Virus record (IMG/VR): IMGVR_UViG_3300009163_000218
Location: 1-20,644 of that record
Length of the DNA stretch: 20,644 bases
Origin: a virus
Direction: 5' to 3' (one strand)
A program made the position numbers and the translations under genes. Shown piece after piece: positions 11,274 to 18,999 of the stretch. The notes under the pieces are model-generated. The model was given only the letters and a program-made list of their open reading frames with translations. It searched no databases and was not told the origin of the DNA. The stretch's first letter is position 1. The number at the start of each line of letters is the position of its first letter.

Positions 11274-12875
11274 TTACACTCCAAGGATTGAAGGGTTGAG
11301 TCCTCGACGACGCATCAGCTGTGCAATGTTGTCACGAACCGTGACTGCCAAATCTTTCTCATGCACAACCGAACCTTGCACGTTGACCACAACAGTCATG
11401 CCTGAACCGCCACCTAGACCGTTCGGAGTGATGCGACCGCTGGTTGATGGTGTGAAGAGTTCAGGGCCGTTCTCGCCGACTATGTAACTTGAATGACCCA
11501 TGACAGAACCACCAACTGCTCGATAGCCGGTCATGCCTACGCCTGGAACAGCAGTATGTAATCCAACCAACTTTTGATTCTTGTCGTTGTGCATCCAAGG
11601 TCGTTCAAATTGTAAACGACCGTTGAACCAAATCATTCCGTTCTCATGAGCGCTCTCAGGTGAAATCAATTCGGTTCGACGTTGACGCTGTGCTTGGTCT
11701 GAACCAGTCTGCTTCACGCCAGTTTGTGCGCCACGCAGTTTCTGTGTTGGTGTCTCTTCTGGTTGGGAATAATTCACCCAACCGGCAAGCATCCCCAGAA
11801 CGCCGAAACTTGCGGCGATGGCAGCAATCGCAGGGATAGCAGCGGCAAGACTTGCGCCACCAGTTGCTGCAGCCTCAGCGCCAGCGGTCGTCGCTGCAAC
11901 CACTGTCGTTGTTGCAAAAGCACCTCGAAGAATTGCAAGAGCGCCAACCATAGCATTCACCGCAGCATAGGCTTTCGAGCCAATGAAGATTGCTGCAATG
12001 ACTTTGCCCATGTTGCCCAAGAACTGTTGATGGTCGCCAAGATACTTGAAGAAGTTTCGAGTCTTCTGCCCTAGATCGTAGATTGACTGCATCGCTTCGC
12101 CACCCGAGTTCTTCACACCGGTCAGGCCGTCAACGAATCCCTGCACGTTCGGGACAACATTGGTCACAAGATAGTCAGCAAACTTAGTCATGGTCGGCAT
12201 TAAGGCATAGCCGATTTGTTCCTTCGACTCTTTCAAGTGTTCCTGCATGATTGCCAGGCGACCGCTGAAAGTTTCAGCATTGGTCTTGGCAGCGCCACCG
12301 AAGGTCTGAGCCAGAATGTTGGTCGCAGCGTTGAAGTCTTTTGACTTGATGATGCTCTCTGAAAGTGGGATGCCCAGACGTTTCAATGCGCTGAACTGCC
12401 CATTGTGCGCGAGAACCAAGCCCTTGGAAACGGCAGTCAAATCCTTGCCAGTTCCAGCACTAATGTCGAGCGCCAAGTTCATCAGGTTCTGTGACTCAGT
12501 TAGGTTGCCAGTACCCCGAGCAAGCATTGCAAGTGCAGGTCGCAACTTGTCATCGGCGATGCCATAGGACATCTGAAGATTTTTGATGAACTCTTCGCTC
12601 TGCTTGACCTGACCCTGAGTTGCCTTGGTCGTATTCTGCAAAGCCAGTGCAAGTTGCTTCTGACTCTTCTCATCCTCAGCTGCAGCCTTCAGTGAATCAT
12701 AGGCAAACTTTGCAGCGGCAGCGCCAGCGACAGCCAAAGATGCAGCGGCAACCTTTCCCATCTGAGAAAACTTCTTGCCAATCGAATCGGTTTCCTTGCC
12801 GACCTTACGCATTGCGCCAGTAGCCGACACATCCTTGCCGTAAAGGCTATAGGTGAGTGAGGTATCTTTTGCCAT
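11274..12875 (-). CDS. Tape measure protein
   Basis: The product has 533 aa with AGGAG 8 nt before ATG 12875. The first 70 residues have the usual MRKVGKETDSIGKKFSQMGK helix and Ala-rich stretch. A conserved block follows with LARGTGNLTESQNLMNLALD and VLAHNGQFSALKRLGIPLS, which is the tape-measure signature. Two hydrophobic segments lie at about 290-370 (VIAAIFIGSKAYAAVNAMVG and SLAAAIPAIAAIAASFGVLG). Near the C-terminus, SYIVGENGPELFTPSTSG is the recurrent GENGPE motif. Its length sets tail length. At about 1.5 A per residue this predicts roughly 80 nm, short for a siphovirus (estimate). Confidence 0.92.
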   Translation of the reverse strand: MAKDTSLTYSLYGKDVSATGAMRKVGKETDSIGKKFSQMGKVAAASLAVAGAAAAKFAYDSLKAAAEDEKSQKQLALALQNTTKATQGQVKQSEEFIKNLQMSYGIADDKLRPALAMLARGTGNLTESQNLMNLALDISAGTGKDLTAVSKGLVLAHNGQFSALKRLGIPLSESIIKSKDFNAATNILAQTFGGAAKTNAETFSGRLAIMQEHLKESKEQIGYALMPTMTKFADYLVTNVVPNVQGFVDGLTGVKNSGGEAMQSIYDLGQKTRNFFKYLGDHQQFLGNMGKVIAAIFIGSKAYAAVNAMVGALAILRGAFATTTVVAATTAGAEAAATGGASLAAAIPAIAAIAASFGVLGMLAGWVNYSQPEETPTQKLRGAQTGVKQTGSDQAQRQRRTELISPESAHENGMIWFNGRLQFERPWMHNDKNQKLVGLHTAVPGVGMTGYRAVGGSVMGHSSYIVGENGPELFTPSTSGRITPNGLGGGSGMTVVVNVQGSVVHEKDLAVTVRDNIAQLMRRRGLNPSILGV

Positions 12876-12886
12876 AGTGGCAACTC

Positions 12887-13033
12887 CTAGCGGTTATTGG
12901 CGGCGGTCAGTAATAGTTCGAACACGTCAGAATCCAAGTCCCACACATTCCAAGGTGTCACGCTTGGATAGGTGTGCATGAGAAGTGGCAGGTTCGCCAT
13001 TACTCGATCGTAGACTCCGCCGGGGATTCGGCT
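12887..13033 (-). CDS. Tail assembly chaperone -1 frameshift extension
   Basis: From the slippery site the -1 frame stays open for 48 codons to TAG 12887, adding 48 residues that start SRIPGGVYDRVMANL. Its middle PSVTPWNVWDLDSDVFELLL resembles the C-terminal arms of frameshifted chaperones. The full fusion would be 156 aa (108 + 48). The frame also contains ATG 13000 overlapping the upstream TAA (TAATG), so a separate 37-aa product is possible. In lambda and many siphophages this extension contacts tail tube or tape measure during assembly. It lies directly before the tape measure gene, as expected. Confidence 0.78.
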   Translation of the reverse strand, partial: SRIPGGVYDRVMANLPLLMHTYPSVTPWNVWDLDSDVFELLLTAANNR

Positions 13034-13356
13034 AAAGGGTCGGCATCATCCTGAATGAACTCGAACTTGTCGGTCTCAAAGTCGTTAGCCTCGATGAAAG
13101 ACACATCTTCGCCAGAACGACGACGAGCAACCCACACCATGATGGCGAAAATCTGACGCTGTTCAACCTCGATGGAATCCCTGCGCTCATCTGACAACGA
13201 CTTGAAAGCCTTGGGCGAGATGTTGGCATTAGCAAACAACTTCTCCAGTGGGCGCTTGAACTCGCGCTCAATCATCAGCTGCTCACCCATAGTCAGGCCA
13301 CGTTCGCCTGGGTCTTCAGGTGTCTTGTAAATCTTGCCGTCGATTTTGATTGCCAT
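13000..13356 (-). CDS. Tail assembly chaperone
   Basis: The product has 118 aa with AAGGGGAAATA before ATG 13356. It starts MAIKIDGKIYKTPEDPGERG, then MGEQLMIEREFKRPLEKLFA, a helix, then a segment (IFAIMVWVARRRSGEDVSF) typical of siphophage chaperones. The acidic end (ETDKFEFIQDDADPLAES) precedes the slippery site. It lies between the tail gene at 13375-13920 and the tape measure. Known chaperones of this kind coat the tape measure during tail assembly. Confidence 0.8.
   Translation of the reverse strand: MAIKIDGKIYKTPEDPGERGLTMGEQLMIEREFKRPLEKLFANANISPKAFKSLSDERRDSIEVEQRQIFAIMVWVARRRSGEDVSFIEANDFETDKFEFIQDDADPLAESPAESTIE
13033..13039 (-). promoter_or_regulatory. -1 ribosomal slippery site CCCTTTA
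   Basis: The heptamer reads C-CCT-TTA in the chaperone frame, exactly the X-XXY-YYZ form needed for a simultaneous -1 slip to CCC-TTT. It lies 11 codons before the frame's end, inside the conserved chaperone position. The -1 frame has no stop until 12887. Confidence 0.8.
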
Positions 13357-13374
13357 TATTTCCCCTTGTGATTG

Positions 13375-13920
13375 TTATCTGAAGTTGATTCCAACTTCTT
13401 TGAGTGCATCGGTGAAAGCCTCGTTGACTTCGTTTCTAATCTTGCCAGCCCTCTTCCTGACGGTAACGCCAAGGAAAGGTGTTGGCTTCTGGATAGGCCA
13501 TGTCTCAGGCTTGTCCATGTTCTCGCCGAACACAGGATGCTTCCAGCCACGCTTCACGCGACCATCGACATACCAAGGCAAACTGTAACGCTTGCCTCTG
13601 CTAGTTCTTCCTGAGATTGCTTCGAACTTCTTGGCATTCACGCGGATGTGTAGACCTGCACCTTTGCGAGTTGTTGTTGCTCTTGATCCAACAGACCTAG
13701 CGATGGCTGTTCGAAGGCTCACTCGATTGCCCTGCTTCACGCGAATAGAACTCTTACCTCGGCCAGACGGCAACGCTAAGGCTGCCGCCTTGACCTCGGT
13801 CACAACTGGCTTGCTTACTTTGACCAGTTTCTTGCGAAGTTCTTTCTTGACTTCTTTGTCTAATTTTCCAATGCGTGTTGCTAGACGATGAAAGTCTTTG
13901 GCATCTCGCACCTCAATCAT
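13375..13920 (-). CDS. gp10-like tail completion / neck protein
   Basis: The product has 181 aa. ATG 13920 shares its base with the tail tube stop (TAATG). The first third is a basic helix (LDKEVKKELRKKLVKVSKPV), then Ala-rich LPSGRGKSSIRVK, and the second half has the GLHIRVNAKK strand, WKHPVFGENMDKPETWP (144-160) and a final helix RKRAGKIRNEVNEAFTDA. The helix, strand, H-P-x-F-G order matches the HK97 gp10 family, which joins head and tail or completes the tail. Its position after the tail tube gene rather than before the terminator is unusual, and a minor tail role is an alternative. Confidence 0.65.
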   Translation of the reverse strand: MIEVRDAKDFHRLATRIGKLDKEVKKELRKKLVKVSKPVVTEVKAAALALPSGRGKSSIRVKQGNRVSLRTAIARSVGSRATTTRKGAGLHIRVNAKKFEAISGRTSRGKRYSLPWYVDGRVKRGWKHPVFGENMDKPETWPIQKPTPFLGVTVRKRAGKIRNEVNEAFTDALKEVGINFR

Positions 13921-14903
13921 TAGAGCGTGGAATCTAGTGTGCGGTAGTTGATGGTGTAGGGAGCGTTCGTGCCGTCATCGTAGACCGTGAAGCCGAATGA
14001 AACGTCGATTGTTCCAGGGCCTGAAACCATAGGAACGTCACCGTCAAACTTGGCGGCAGGAATAACGATTTCAAGCAACTCAGTTGTTGACGCAGCGGCA
14101 GCACCTGTGAACGTGACCTTCAGGCCAGCGGTCGTGTCAGCAAGGAACTTGTCGAGAAGAACCGTGTCAGTGAACTCAGCTGTGACCTTGCCGGTGATGG
14201 CTCGGAAACCGTTGATGATTTGTTCAGCCTTGACACCGGAAGCGCCTAGGTTGTAACGATCATTCTTGAGTGAGTTGTCAACACTGAACGTGAAGTCCTT
14301 GATGTTGGCGTAAGTTGTGGACACATTGTCAGTGACAGCACCCTGAGCAAAATGGAACAGGTTAGTCGTAGCGAAGTTTGAATAAGCAGGTGTTGCTGAG
14401 GTTGATGAACCGCTAGTGTAACTTGCACCATCGAGCGTGAACTTACCCTTGGCGATTTCGCCAGCACCGACAGAGAGTTCAAACGAACTCATCTTGCAAC
14501 CGCCGAGAGTCTTGTAAATAAGCGTTCCACCGTACTGAGGAGTTGCGACCTGAGTGGTGAATGAATCGCCAATCAAATCGTCAGGCGTGAACACATAGGT
14601 GTAAGCGCCACTTGCAAGAGTGCCGGTCGGAACAGAGCCAGTTGCAAGACTGAGCAACAGACCTAGACCACGACTTGGCAAGTCAATTTCAAAGTCGCCT
14701 TCAGCGCCCTTGGTCGTGACAACACGACGGTTGGCGCGAGGTGTAAGACCGCCAGAACGAAGACCCTGTCCAACCACAGTGTTCTTGACATACTTGGTGG
14801 ATTCACTGTTGAACTCATAGAAACGGTCAACGGTGACAGTGGTGTTGAATGTTGATTCTTTCTTGATGCCTAGCCACGAGCCAATGCCTGAGCCGATTGC
14901 CAT
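13920..14903 (-). CDS. Major tail (tube) protein
   Basis: The product has 327 aa. It has AGGAG 9 nt before ATG 14903, with that site lying inside the end of the preceding gene. The opening GSGIGSWLGIKKESTFNTTV, then GAEGDFEIDLPSRGLGLLLS, and the strand-rich rest with KNDRYNLGASGVKAEQIING resemble siphophage tail tube proteins. The length includes an extra C-terminal beta domain, about 230-327. The position between the tail terminator and the chaperone is canonical. It should be one of the most abundant virion proteins. Confidence 0.85.
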   Translation of the reverse strand: MAIGSGIGSWLGIKKESTFNTTVTVDRFYEFNSESTKYVKNTVVGQGLRSGGLTPRANRRVVTTKGAEGDFEIDLPSRGLGLLLSLATGSVPTGTLASGAYTYVFTPDDLIGDSFTTQVATPQYGGTLIYKTLGGCKMSSFELSVGAGEIAKGKFTLDGASYTSGSSTSATPAYSNFATTNLFHFAQGAVTDNVSTTYANIKDFTFSVDNSLKNDRYNLGASGVKAEQIINGFRAITGKVTAEFTDTVLLDKFLADTTAGLKVTFTGAAAASTTELLEIVIPAAKFDGDVPMVSGPGTIDVSFGFTVYDDGTNAPYTINYRTLDSTL

Positions 14904-14905
14904 TG

Positions 14906-15109
14906 CTATTTCTCCTCTTGAGATTCAGTCATTGCGACTGGGTTGGGTGATTGTTTCTTGCTATCCCCTGATGCCCAGTTGAATGGTGCTTCGAGCATTC
15001 GGGCAGCCATCTCGTCTGAGACTTCGACAACTTCGTCAAACTTGATTTCGATGCCAAGTTCAGGCACATACAAGTCGCCGAGTTGACAGACATTTCTAAT
15101 CTTTGCCAT
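14906..15109 (-). CDS. Hypothetical small protein between terminator and tube (67 aa)
   Basis: The ATG at 15109 follows AGGAGTTACTC. The product opens MAKIRNVCQLGDLYVPELGI with VVEVSDEMAARMLEAPFNW (27-45), then a polar SQEEK tail. It has the appearance of a short beta strand plus helix domain. Small proteins of this pattern are common between tail terminator and tube genes in actinophages. No function is known to me. It is translated with the neighbours at 2-9 nt gaps. Confidence 0.7.
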   Translation of the reverse strand: MAKIRNVCQLGDLYVPELGIEIKFDEVVEVSDEMAARMLEAPFNWASGDSKKQSPNPVAMTESQEEK

Positions 15110-15118
15110 GAGTAACTC

Positions 15119-15577
15119 CTAGGTTCTGGCTCGGTAGGTGATTGTGAAAATGATGTTGACCGCTGCACCCTGGTCAGTTTGCATATAGGTCATTTGATGT
15201 GAGGCTAACTGGCTATAGATGCACGATCCAGCAAGAGTTGAATCGGCACGAATAGCGGTGTCGATGGCAGACAGTAGAACGCCAGCCCTAGTCCGACGTG
15301 CAGACAAGCTAGTTCCACCATCCCACGTCGACAAGAAACAATCAACCGAGCCATCTTCAAACTGCTTCATGTTGCCAAGTTGCTCAAAGATTTGAGTCAC
15401 ACTGGCAACCGAAACTTCGCCATCTTCCGAGCCATCGTGACCCACAGCGATGAAGTCGCTTGGATAACTCATGTCTACTTCAGGGCCGTCAAAGATTCGA
15501 ACACCCGTCAGTGTTGACGATGCACCCAGAACGGAGATGATTCCGTTGATGACTTGAGGAACTGCAGTGGTAGCCAT
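15119..15577 (-). CDS. Tail terminator-like protein
   Basis: The product has 152 aa. ATG 15577 shares its base with the connector stop (TAATG). It has the expected alpha-beta build: an N-terminal helix (VPQVINGIISVLGASSTLTG), a V-R-I-F-D-G-P strand, the acidic VGHDGSEDGEV loop, then a helix (GVLLSAIDTAIRADSTLAG) and a final strand VNIIFTITYRA. This fits proteins that cap the tail tube at the head end. The place between connector and tube supports it. Confidence 0.7.
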   Translation of the reverse strand: MATTAVPQVINGIISVLGASSTLTGVRIFDGPEVDMSYPSDFIAVGHDGSEDGEVSVASVTQIFEQLGNMKQFEDGSVDCFLSTWDGGTSLSARRTRAGVLLSAIDTAIRADSTLAGSCIYSQLASHQMTYMQTDQGAAVNIIFTITYRART

Positions 15578-16425
15578 TACGCAATCCCAGGCAACGAGGC
15601 AGGATCGAGCAACTCCATCGCCCGGCGAGGCAAGGAATAGGTCGGCGTTGAATAGAAGTCGTCACCTGCACCCATGCGGTTCATGACAGTTGCAGCGCCA
15701 CGCTGAGTCTGCCAAAGATGGCGCAGGATTTCCAACACGCCTTGCTGAACTGCTGGCGGTGTCACTGTGTACCCTGCGATATAGGTCACCGTGACAGCAT
15801 TCACGCCAGAAGCCCAGAACCCATACGCACCGAACGACGATGAAGCCGACAAGGTCGAGGTGGTCAAGCGGTAGAGTCGCTGACCGGTGTCATCCAACTT
15901 GTAAGAATTAGAATCCAAAGTCACGCCAGACTCGACAACTTCTGTGATGCTAATCGCACGAGGCGAGCGCAGACGAAGAACGTCAGTCTGTCCGTCATAC
16001 ATTTCCACCAAGGTACGACGGCCAAGGACAGCGCCCACATAATTCTCGGCAAGGTCTTGGGCAGCGTCAATGAATCGGCGAATCTCATCCTCGTCAGCTG
16101 ACGCGGCAGGGATGTTGAGGTGGCTCAGCGCCATGTCATACGACACGACCGGCAAAGTTGTCAGGTCACGAACAGTGAACTCATCAGTGAACGCTGAAGC
16201 ATTCGTGCCAGTAGCCACCCAACGGATTGTGTGACGACCTGACAGGGTCGGAGTGTAGGCGATGTCATAAAGGCCAGCGCCTGAGTTAGTAACGCTAGGC
16301 GTGACCGTAGAACCGCTAGGAAGCGTGATGGTACACACAACAGCGGTGGCGTTCTGTGCTGTTCCTGCACTGTTGGTGATAGTGATACCAAGAGCGACAA
16401 CATCACCGAGATCATAAGAAGCCAT
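15577..16425 (-). CDS. Head-tail connector with N-terminal Ig-like domain
   Basis: The product has 282 aa. Residues 1-87 read as an Ig-like or bacterial-Ig sandwich: VVALGITITNSAGTAQNATA, then GAGLYDIAYTPTLSGRHTIR ending in a strand before the linker. From about 97 a helical connector domain begins (ALSHLNIPAASADEDEIRRF, then DAAQDLAENYVGAVLGRR), resembling gp6-like adaptor proteins, and ends in PTYSLPRRAMELLDP. The Ig-like addition is uncommon. It could project from the neck of the particle and touch host sugars or the head fibre. The connector call is firm; the Ig call is by pattern only. Confidence 0.78.
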   Translation of the reverse strand: MASYDLGDVVALGITITNSAGTAQNATAVVCTITLPSGSTVTPSVTNSGAGLYDIAYTPTLSGRHTIRWVATGTNASAFTDEFTVRDLTTLPVVSYDMALSHLNIPAASADEDEIRRFIDAAQDLAENYVGAVLGRRTLVEMYDGQTDVLRLRSPRAISITEVVESGVTLDSNSYKLDDTGQRLYRLTTSTLSASSSFGAYGFWASGVNAVTVTYIAGYTVTPPAVQQGVLEILRHLWQTQRGAATVMNRMGAGDDFYSTPTYSLPRRAMELLDPASLPGIA

Positions 16426-16428
16426 GAG

Positions 16429-16593
16429 TTATCTCGCTTTCATAGTGGCGGTCGGAACAGTTCGAGAGTTAGCGTTAGCGCCAGAACTTGAGGCTTGATT
16501 GTAGGTCAAACCACTTTGATACAAAACATTGCTGTTGTAATAAGTGCCGACACTTTGCGACGCTGATGGTGTTCTTGGTTTCATTGAAGTCAC
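16429..16593 (-). CDS. Small hypothetical protein (54 aa)
   Basis: A frame from GTG 16593 (or ATG 16584, 51 aa) ends at TAA 16429, 3 nt before the connector start. The GTG start is favoured because it lies 4 nt after the previous stop, but no strong ribosome site exists for either. The product has a GTYYNSNVLYQSGLTYN stretch, which I remember from small proteins near actinophage connector genes, and a basic MKAR end. It is Ser, Asn and Tyr-rich, so it may be a flexible virion piece. Confidence 0.55.
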   Translation of the reverse strand: MTSMKPRTPSASQSVGTYYNSNVLYQSGLTYNQASSSGANANSRTVPTATMKAR

Positions 16594-16597
16594 AATG

Positions 16598-16696
16598 TCA
16601 CTTCACTTTCAAGCTTGTGCGGTCGATAGCAATTGACTTGCAGCAATCAGCGTATGAATCACAGTCCTGTGTAGGACATCCAGTACGGCAAGCCAT
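16598..16696 (-). CDS. Cys-rich microprotein (32 aa)
   Basis: ATG 16696 shares its A with the stop of the fibre gene (TAATG). The product, MACRTGCPTQDCDSYADCCK and onward, has Cys at 3, 7, 12, 18 and 19. The CxTGCPTQD-x-x-SYA-x-C pattern recurs in actinophage genes as a short Cys/His-rich element. It could bind zinc or form a knot. The real reading frame is supported by the overlap and composition; the role is unknown. Confidence 0.65.
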   Translation of the reverse strand: MACRTGCPTQDCDSYADCCKSIAIDRTSLKVK

Positions 16697-18252
16697 TAGG
16701 CAGGGTTTGGAATGTTGTCAACAATTGTGGTTACTGCTCCACCGTTACCTGCAGCGATAACGAGTTTTAAAGTGTTGGCGTTTGTTCCTGCTATCAGACC
16801 TAGACGGGCATAATCTTGTGTTCCTGCTGGGCTTCCTGCAGTGGCTTTCTGTAACTGGAGCATTCCGCCACCATTAATTGCCAACAATGCAAAACGGCTT
16901 GCCGTCGAGTTAAATGATGGGCTTCGAGTATCAACCTGATTCTGTAATGTTCCATCACCTCTAAAGAATGCCAAAGCATTTCCACCAGAATCTTGTATCT
17001 CTACAATGTTTGCCGTGCTTGATGTTGCGCTCGATGCAGCTCTGAATGCTCCAGCAATAGTTCCGAGGCTACGAGCAACACTGCCCGTCTGCACTGCAGC
17101 AGAAACAGTTCCTGCAACAGTTTGTGATCCCGTTGTGGTGTTGGCAAACGACACAGTAAACGGTGAAGTGTTACTCACTGCAGTAACTACAGACACAGCA
17201 TTGTATCCAGTAGGTGTGATACCAGCCGTTCCAATCAAATCACCTACAGCAAGGTTTGTTGCTGTGGTTGTCGTGATGGTGGCCGTAGTTCCATCGCCTG
17301 ATGCTGCAGTTGTAGCACCACCGACAGACTTAAACACTCCAGTAGCGCTGCCAGTCCAAATCTGACCGTTGGTATTACGTCCACCCAAAACTGTGCCGGT
17401 ACTCATCTGGTATTGGATGAGATCAGCGGTCTGATTGAGGACTCTCTTGATGGCTAACGGAATGACCGTAGTCACAGCATTAGCGATGACATGACCGCCG
17501 ACAGTGAAAGCGTTAGCGACAGCAAGAACAGCAGCCGTTCCAGCAATCTTGACTGCACTCAATGTTCCAGAAATCTTGGCATCAGTAACTGAAGCATCAG
17601 TTGGAGTTCGAGTATCGCTCAAGCGTGAATCTGATGTGACGACAGCCGTTCCAGTAATCTTTGAAGGACTCAGCGTTGATGCAATCTTGTCATCAGTCAC
17701 AGTTCCATCGGTCGGTGTTGCTGTCACAGTAACTGAACCGCCAAGCGCAACACTTGATCCATTCACGCTGACCGAAGAGTTGGCAAGTGCAGAGTTAGGA
17801 ACTGACGACAAGCGAGCATTCGGCAAAGTGCCAGAAGTGATGTTCGACGCATTCGTGGTGTCAGTAGTTGCCGAAGTTGCCAGACCTGAAATCTTTGAAG
17901 TGGCGATTGCAGCTGAAGCCGAGATGTCAGCATTGACAATTGTGCCATTGGCAATCATCGTCGAAGTAACAGTTCCGGTGTCAGCCTGAGTGACCGCTGT
18001 TCCAGTAACAGCCGAAGGGCTAATTCCTGATGCTGGCGCTTTCCCTGCCACCGTAGAATCCAAAGCCGTCAGACGAGCCACAACGGTCGCAGACGAGCCT
18101 TGAGGATTGACCCCTAGTGTGGACTCAATCGCCTCGATAGCGTCGTTAGCGTTGGCGTGTTGGGTAGCATGAGGCACTGTGGCGGAGTCAAGTGTGTCAC
18201 TAGCCGAAGGGTTGGTGAAATTGTCCAAACCGCCAGGGAAACTTGAGGCCAT
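16696..18252 (-). CDS. Repetitive fibre protein, possible head fibre
   Basis: The product has 518 aa with AAGGAG before ATG 18252. Residues 1-70 form an anchor-like region, FPGGLDNFTNPSASDTLD, then VPHATQHANANDAIEAIEST, ending in a coiled segment. Residues 80-240 are a chain of low-complexity strands built around Thr, Val and Ala, with repeats such as SPSAVTGTAV (78-87), SPSKITGTAV (195-204) and TDASVTDAKISGTL. A middle beta module (314-385) follows, then a knob-like C-terminal half (GNALAFFRGDGTLQNQVDTR to PNPA) with no enzyme motif. It lies between the capsid-side genes and the connector, not with the tail tip, which suggests a capsid fibre. A tail fibre placed out of order is the alternative. 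Confidence 0.68.
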   Translation of the reverse strand: MASSFPGGLDNFTNPSASDTLDSATVPHATQHANANDAIEAIESTLGVNPQGSSATVVARLTALDSTVAGKAPASGISPSAVTGTAVTQADTGTVTSTMIANGTIVNADISASAAIATSKISGLATSATTDTTNASNITSGTLPNARLSSVPNSALANSSVSVNGSSVALGGSVTVTATPTDGTVTDDKIASTLSPSKITGTAVVTSDSRLSDTRTPTDASVTDAKISGTLSAVKIAGTAAVLAVANAFTVGGHVIANAVTTVIPLAIKRVLNQTADLIQYQMSTGTVLGGRNTNGQIWTGSATGVFKSVGGATTAASGDGTTATITTTTATNLAVGDLIGTAGITPTGYNAVSVVTAVSNTSPFTVSFANTTTGSQTVAGTVSAAVQTGSVARSLGTIAGAFRAASSATSSTANIVEIQDSGGNALAFFRGDGTLQNQVDTRSPSFNSTASRFALLAINGGGMLQLQKATAGSPAGTQDYARLGLIAGTNANTLKLVIAAGNGGAVTTIVDNIPNPA

Positions 18253-18309
18253 GATTTCTCCTTAGATAGAACTCGGGAACAGTGCAGGGGATTCACTGCC
18301 CCCGAGAGA

Positions 18310-18999
18310 TTAGTTGTGTTGCGCTTTCCACAAATCATGCTGGCGCTCATCGAGCCAGAACTGTTTGTGATGCCCAAGAATTGCGCCAGTGTGGGCAAAG
18401 ATGGGGAAACCTAGAGCCGTCGCCTTACGGCAGAACAGCAAGTCTTCACTGAACCAACGGCCAGCGATAGCACCGTCAAAGAACCAACACCAGTCAGTTC
18501 CTTGGTTCGGATTCGCCTTCTCGCGCATTGACTCAAGAACCGAACGATGAACCATCAGGCAACCAGTGCCAGCACCGTCAATCTGTGTCACTTGGTTCTT
18601 CGGGTATTTGTCCAACGGAATCATTGCGCCGTCAGCTGCCAACTCGTAGATTGCAGGGACAGGTCGAAGCGCCTCATTCTCAAAGAACGCTGCGAAGACT
18701 AGACCGGCAACAATCGGACGGTCATCCTTGTGGGCAGTTTCAATGAGCAAGTCGAAAGCCGACAAAGGCAACGACTGGTCAGAGTCAATCATCAACAACC
18801 AGTCGGCGTGAGAATCATCAAGGAAGTTCTTCACAATAAGGTTGCGAGTTCGAGCCAGAAGGCCCAGACCCTGAACACATTGCAGTGAGTCAATCCTTGG
18901 TCGACGTTCACGCATCAAACCGACAAGGTCAATCGTCAACTGTGTGTCAATAGAGCCATCGTGCGGAATGGCGATGCACACAGTTTCCCGTGACCTCAT
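18310..18999 (-). CDS. GT-A glycosyltransferase next to the capsid gene
   Basis: The product has 229 aa. ETVCIAIPHDG opens the first strand; LLARTRNLIVKNFL (47-60) and then LLMIDSDQSLP (68-78) hold the DxD metal site; IVAGLVFAAFF and DGAGTGCLMVHRSVLE follow as typical donor-side elements; WFSEDLLFCRKA (182-193) has the ED motif seen in family-2-like enzymes. The C-terminal HTGAILGHHKQF adds possible metal or acceptor His residues. ATG 18999 overlaps the 48-aa gene's stop. Unlike the other transferase, it lies between capsid and fibre genes, so a likely substrate is a virion surface protein, such as capsid or fibre. This is inference. Confidence 0.78.
   Translation of the reverse strand: MRSRETVCIAIPHDGSIDTQLTIDLVGLMRERRPRIDSLQCVQGLGLLARTRNLIVKNFLDDSHADWLLMIDSDQSLPLSAFDLLIETAHKDDRPIVAGLVFAAFFENEALRPVPAIYELAADGAMIPLDKYPKNQVTQIDGAGTGCLMVHRSVLESMREKANPNQGTDWCWFFDGAIAGRWFSEDLLFCRKATALGFPIFAHTGAILGHHKQFWLDERQHDLWKAQHN

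Noticed and set aside
17504-17989. 161-aa plus-strand frame
   Set aside because: It lies antisense to the repetitive fibre gene; its Val/Ala/Thr composition mirrors that repeat, and it has no ribosome site or neighbours on its strand.
18255-18305. Inverted repeats around CAGTG/CACTG and GGGG/CCCC between fibre and glycosyltransferase genes
   Set aside because: Arms are short and mutually exclusive and no T-run follows on the minus strand, so a terminator is not supported.
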